Positions 60,642 through 64,000 of a stretch of DNA of 64,000 nt are shown one piece after another (position 1 is the first letter of the stretch; each line of letters opens with the position of its first letter). The notes beneath the pieces were generated by a model. That model was not told the origin of the DNA. It saw only the letters and a program-made list of their open reading frames with translations, and made no database searches. Both the position numbers and the translations under genes were made by a program. The stretch is from Wuchereria bancrofti (Eukaryota; Nematoda; Chromadorea; Rhabditida; Onchocercidae), in NCBI GenBank assembly GCA_005281725.1, contig SSBO01000010.1, positions 124,001 through 188,000 of the forward strand, in the 5' to 3' direction.

Positions 60642-63600
60642 TTGTTTTCTTAGAATGATAATATGATTTTGTTGTATTGCTAAAAAAAACAAAAAAAAAA
60701 AATTTTTTTTTAATTAAAATAAGGAATACTTTTGAAAAACGAAAAAAAAAATTAAATTTACAAAAAAAAAAATGAATCAATGAATGCAATATAACAAATT
60801 AATCAATCAATTATTTTTTTATTAGCAAATATGAATGAGAAAAAAAAAGGAAAGAAAAAAATTAATTAATTAATTAATAAAAAAATAACATAATGATGTA
60901 ACTAATACATCTGCAAATTATCATTATGACAAAATCATTTAGTAAATAATTACAAATAAATTCTTTATTATTAATTATTTTTTACACTTTTTGTATAATT
61001 TACATTAAAACAAATTATACTAATTTATAAATTATGCAAAAAAAAGAAAATAAATAAATAAAACAATGTTTATTTATTTTTTTCTTTTAAATTAATGCTT
61101 GATAAAAATGAAATAGGTAACATAATTAAAATTATTAATATAATACTTAAAAAAAAGGGAAAAGAAGGAAAGGAGAAGATGTGTTTATATTTATTTATTC
61201 TTAATACCTGATTAATATAATAAACAAAAACTTTTTAATCAAGTATAATCAAAAATAAAGAAGGAGAGGAGAAGATGTGTTTATATTTATTTATTCTTAA
61301 TACCTGATTAATATAATAAACAAAAACTTTTTAATCAAATATGATCAAAAATAAACAAATTAGAAATTAGTTATTAATATAACACTTAAGAAAAAAAAAG
61401 AAGGAAAGGAAGGGAAAAAATATTTAATCTTAATACTTAACTGATATAATCAATATAAACTTTTTAATCAAATATAATCGAAAACAAACAAATTAAAATT
61501 TAATTATTAATATAACTCTTAAGAAAAAAAAAAAGGAAACGAAGTGAAAAATTATATTTATTCTTAATTTTTAACTGATATAATCAATACAAACTTTTTA
61601 ATCAAATATAATTGAAAACAAACAAATTAAAATTTAATTATTAACATAATACTTTAAAAAAAAACGAAGTAAAAAGATACATTTATTCTTAATACTTAAC
61701 TGATATAATCAATACAAACTTTTTAATCAAATATAATCAAAAATGAATAAATAAATAAAAATAAAATTAAGAAAAAAAAATGAATAATACTGTAATATGT
61801 ATAAAGCACAAAACAACATTGAATATTTACTTTTTAAAATGAAATGAATTACGATAACGATCATAATTAAAACTCTCTAACTTAATCCATTAACACATTC
61901 TTAATTAAATTTCATTCACTCATTCACTTATTTATTCATTGCAACAACGAAAATGAGAGAAAAGAAAAAGAATGAATGAAATTAAAATGAATTGTTTATT
62001 TAGCAAAATCAATTTAACCAATAGTCTAATTTCAATCTTTTCAACAAGACCAAACAAAACGAAAAAGTAAATTTTTGAAAATAACAAATGCATTAATGCA
62101 TTAAGATGAACAAAATTATTTTCCCACAAAAGAAAAAGAAAAAAAAAATTAGTAATAAATCATAGATTATTAATTCATTAAATATTTACTTATTTATTTT
62201 TCTTTAGTGAAATTATATTCAAAAAAAGAAATGAAAGTGAAATTTTTAATAAATTTTTGTTTTTGTGTTTTTGTGTTTTTTTTTTTTTTGAATAAAATAA
62301 AATATAAAATTGAATAGAAAAAAAAAAGTGAAAAATGAGCGGAAATTTACGGGATAAAGAGAAGAAAGAAAAGTGTAAAAGATGATAAAAAATTTTTAAC
62401 CATAAATAATTATGTTTTAATAAAAAAAAGAGAAAAGAAAATTCAAATAATTAAATTAAGTTGCAATTTATTTTTTGTATGAAATTAAAATCAAAATTTA
62501 GTAATTATGACAAAATATAAATATTATTGTTAAAAAGTAAAAAGAATAAAATACTTTCGAATATTTTACTTTCGGTATGATATTTCGAAAAAAAAATAAT
62601 AGCTGAATATTGTAGTAAAATTGGATAATAATAATTAACTAAAGTTTTTCTTTTTGTCAATTTTTTATTTTAATTCAAAAATTTTAATTTCCCATTTACC
62701 TAGCCTTTTTTTTTAATTTTCACTTCATTTATTCTTATTTTATTAGTCCTTCTAGTCCTCTTTTCAGCATATATTTTAATATCATAATATTTAGTAAAAT
62801 ATCTTTTGATTAAATTTTTCATTTATTTCTAATTTTGGTATTTTTAACTAAAATTCAAGAAATACTGGAACTAATGAAAAGACTTGAAACTATTTGTTAA
62901 TTTTTAATTCATAAAATTTAAAAAATGATAATTTTCATAATATTTTCATAATTTGCTGTATGAGTGGATTAAACTATAAATTAAGAAAAAAAAATCTTAT
63001 TTTATAATAATCTATTCATAGCCTAAAAATAAATTCAAAAATTTAGTCGAAAAATTTAAAATTTATTGTATGAATGGATTAAGCTATAAATCAACAAAAA
63101 AAAAGATATTTTTTCCTATTTATTGACTAAAAATAAATTCAAGTTAAGCTAAAATGGTTCAATTCAAAATTTAGTCAAAAAGTTTAAAACATTTCAAAAA
63201 AAATTTTAAAAATCTTTTGTTTCTTTTTAGAAGAAAGGAAAATGAATTTACGCACTTTAATAATAGTAAAGAACTAATTAGTTTCTTCGGTGAACTAATT
63301 GTAAATGATAATTTTATTATGATAAATTTAATAATTACTCTTTTTAAATTAATTTACAGTAAAATGTACTTTTCCTTTTTCATTTTCATTTTTATTCATT
63401 TATTCATCCCATTTCACTTAATTTTCACATAAATTATAAATAAAAAATTAACTCTATGCAATTTATTCATTACTTTTTCTCACAAACTTTTAATTCTTTA
63501 TTATAAGACTAAATTAAAACTTTTCACTTTATGTTATTTTCATGGCTAAATCAATCTTTGATAGCCAAATAAATTTAAGTATTACTTAATATAATATTAA

Positions 63601-64000
63601 GCAATATTTGAAAACTTTCTTCAGATTATTAGGATTCTTTTATCCTTTTTTTTGAAAAAAAAAATGACTGAAAATATTTTTTTTTTGAAAAAAAAATTAA
63701 CTTTCATATCGTTATAAAATTATTAATTACAATAATAAAATACGAATGATAAGACCAAAAAAAAAATATATATATTATGGCTAAATAATTCTATTAATTA
63801 ATGCTAAGTAATATTAGAAAAACAACAAACACAATTAATTATTTTTTAATTTTAGATTTTTTTCATTTGTTTCTTTTTTTGAAAAAAGAATAACCGAAAA
63901 GATTTTTTTGAATATAAAATTTTGTTTTGTCCCAAAATGTTACAACTTTATATCAAAAAGTAAGCAATAATTGTTGCTGTTGAAGAAATAAAAAGTAAAT
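60642..64000. other. noncoding region upstream of flp-6
   Basis: About 3.3 kb, extremely AT-rich. It should hold the flp-6 promoter, but no specific element is called. It contains the tandem repeat at 61150-61745 and two partial copies of a 38-bp phrase (ATGAGTGGATTAAACTATAA at about 62959 and 63070). No exon seen; the frame 63217-63432 has no splice context. Confidence 0.55.
61150..61745 (+). repeat. tandem repeat of about 100-120 bp, about 5 units, upstream of flp-6
   Basis: Each unit contains an AAGGAAAGG-type purine run, TTATTCTTAATACTTAACTG or similar, ATATAATCAATACAAACTTT and TTAATCAAATATAATC. The first two copies are near-identical (about 61164-61260 and 61261-61358); later ones diverge. 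Confidence 0.85.

Noticed and set aside
1..64000. Bacterial (Wolbachia-type) or viral insertion
   Set aside because: No long intronless GC-shifted frame, transposase, integrase or reverse transcriptase was seen; all gene models carry nematode-type introns.

Overview
The window is nuclear DNA of a parasitic-type nematode, most likely a spirurid/filarial (clade III) worm. The genes are split by AT-rich introns that nearly all end in TTTCAG or TTTTAG. Start codons lie a few bases after such an acceptor, which is the usual sign of spliced-leader trans-splicing. One gene encodes a nematode FMRFamide-like neuropeptide precursor of the FLP-6 type (KSAYMRFG). I built the gene models by hand, requiring intron phase to match at each junction. 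Two assembly gaps (N at 4011-4015 and 49662) sit inside simple repeats.

Layout. 1-462: last exon of an INSM1/Nerfin/EGL-46-type zinc-finger gene (+). 463-6347: gene desert with a 988-bp tandem duplication, a 28-bp satellite and a long TGAA microsatellite. 6348-20602: three minus-strand genes spaced about 1 kb apart: a CZIB (C1orf123/UPF0587) zinc-binding protein of 163 aa, the mitochondrial GTPase GTPBP6/HflX of 475 aa, and a 1103-aa protein whose N-terminus looks like the LisH region of NPAT/Mxc. 21570-23943 (+): TatD-type nuclease (crn-2) of 289 aa. 23944-30378: noncoding except for one tRNA-Ala(TGC). 30379-40189 (+): a 19-exon Dispatched-like transporter. 40769-43524 (+): a worm-type CK1/TTBK-like kinase of 343 aa. 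43661-46373 (-): a 343-aa C2H2-type zinc-finger protein that converges on the kinase. 46374-52778: repeat-rich noncoding DNA. 52779-58541 (+): a protein of about 530 aa that I do not recognise, with an apparent internal repeat. 59300-60641 (-): flp-6. 60642-64000: noncoding.

Working together. I see no pathway cluster. The three minus-strand genes at 6348-20602 could be one filarial-style operon, or simply neighbours. The NPAT-like gene and crn-2 are divergent across about 970 bp. The most interesting items are the NPAT/Mxc-like candidate with a probable GC-AG intron, the FLP-6 gene whose introns all cut the same Met-Arg|Phe-Gly site, the decayed exon copy in front of the kinase's catalytic exon, and the unrecognised two-repeat protein.
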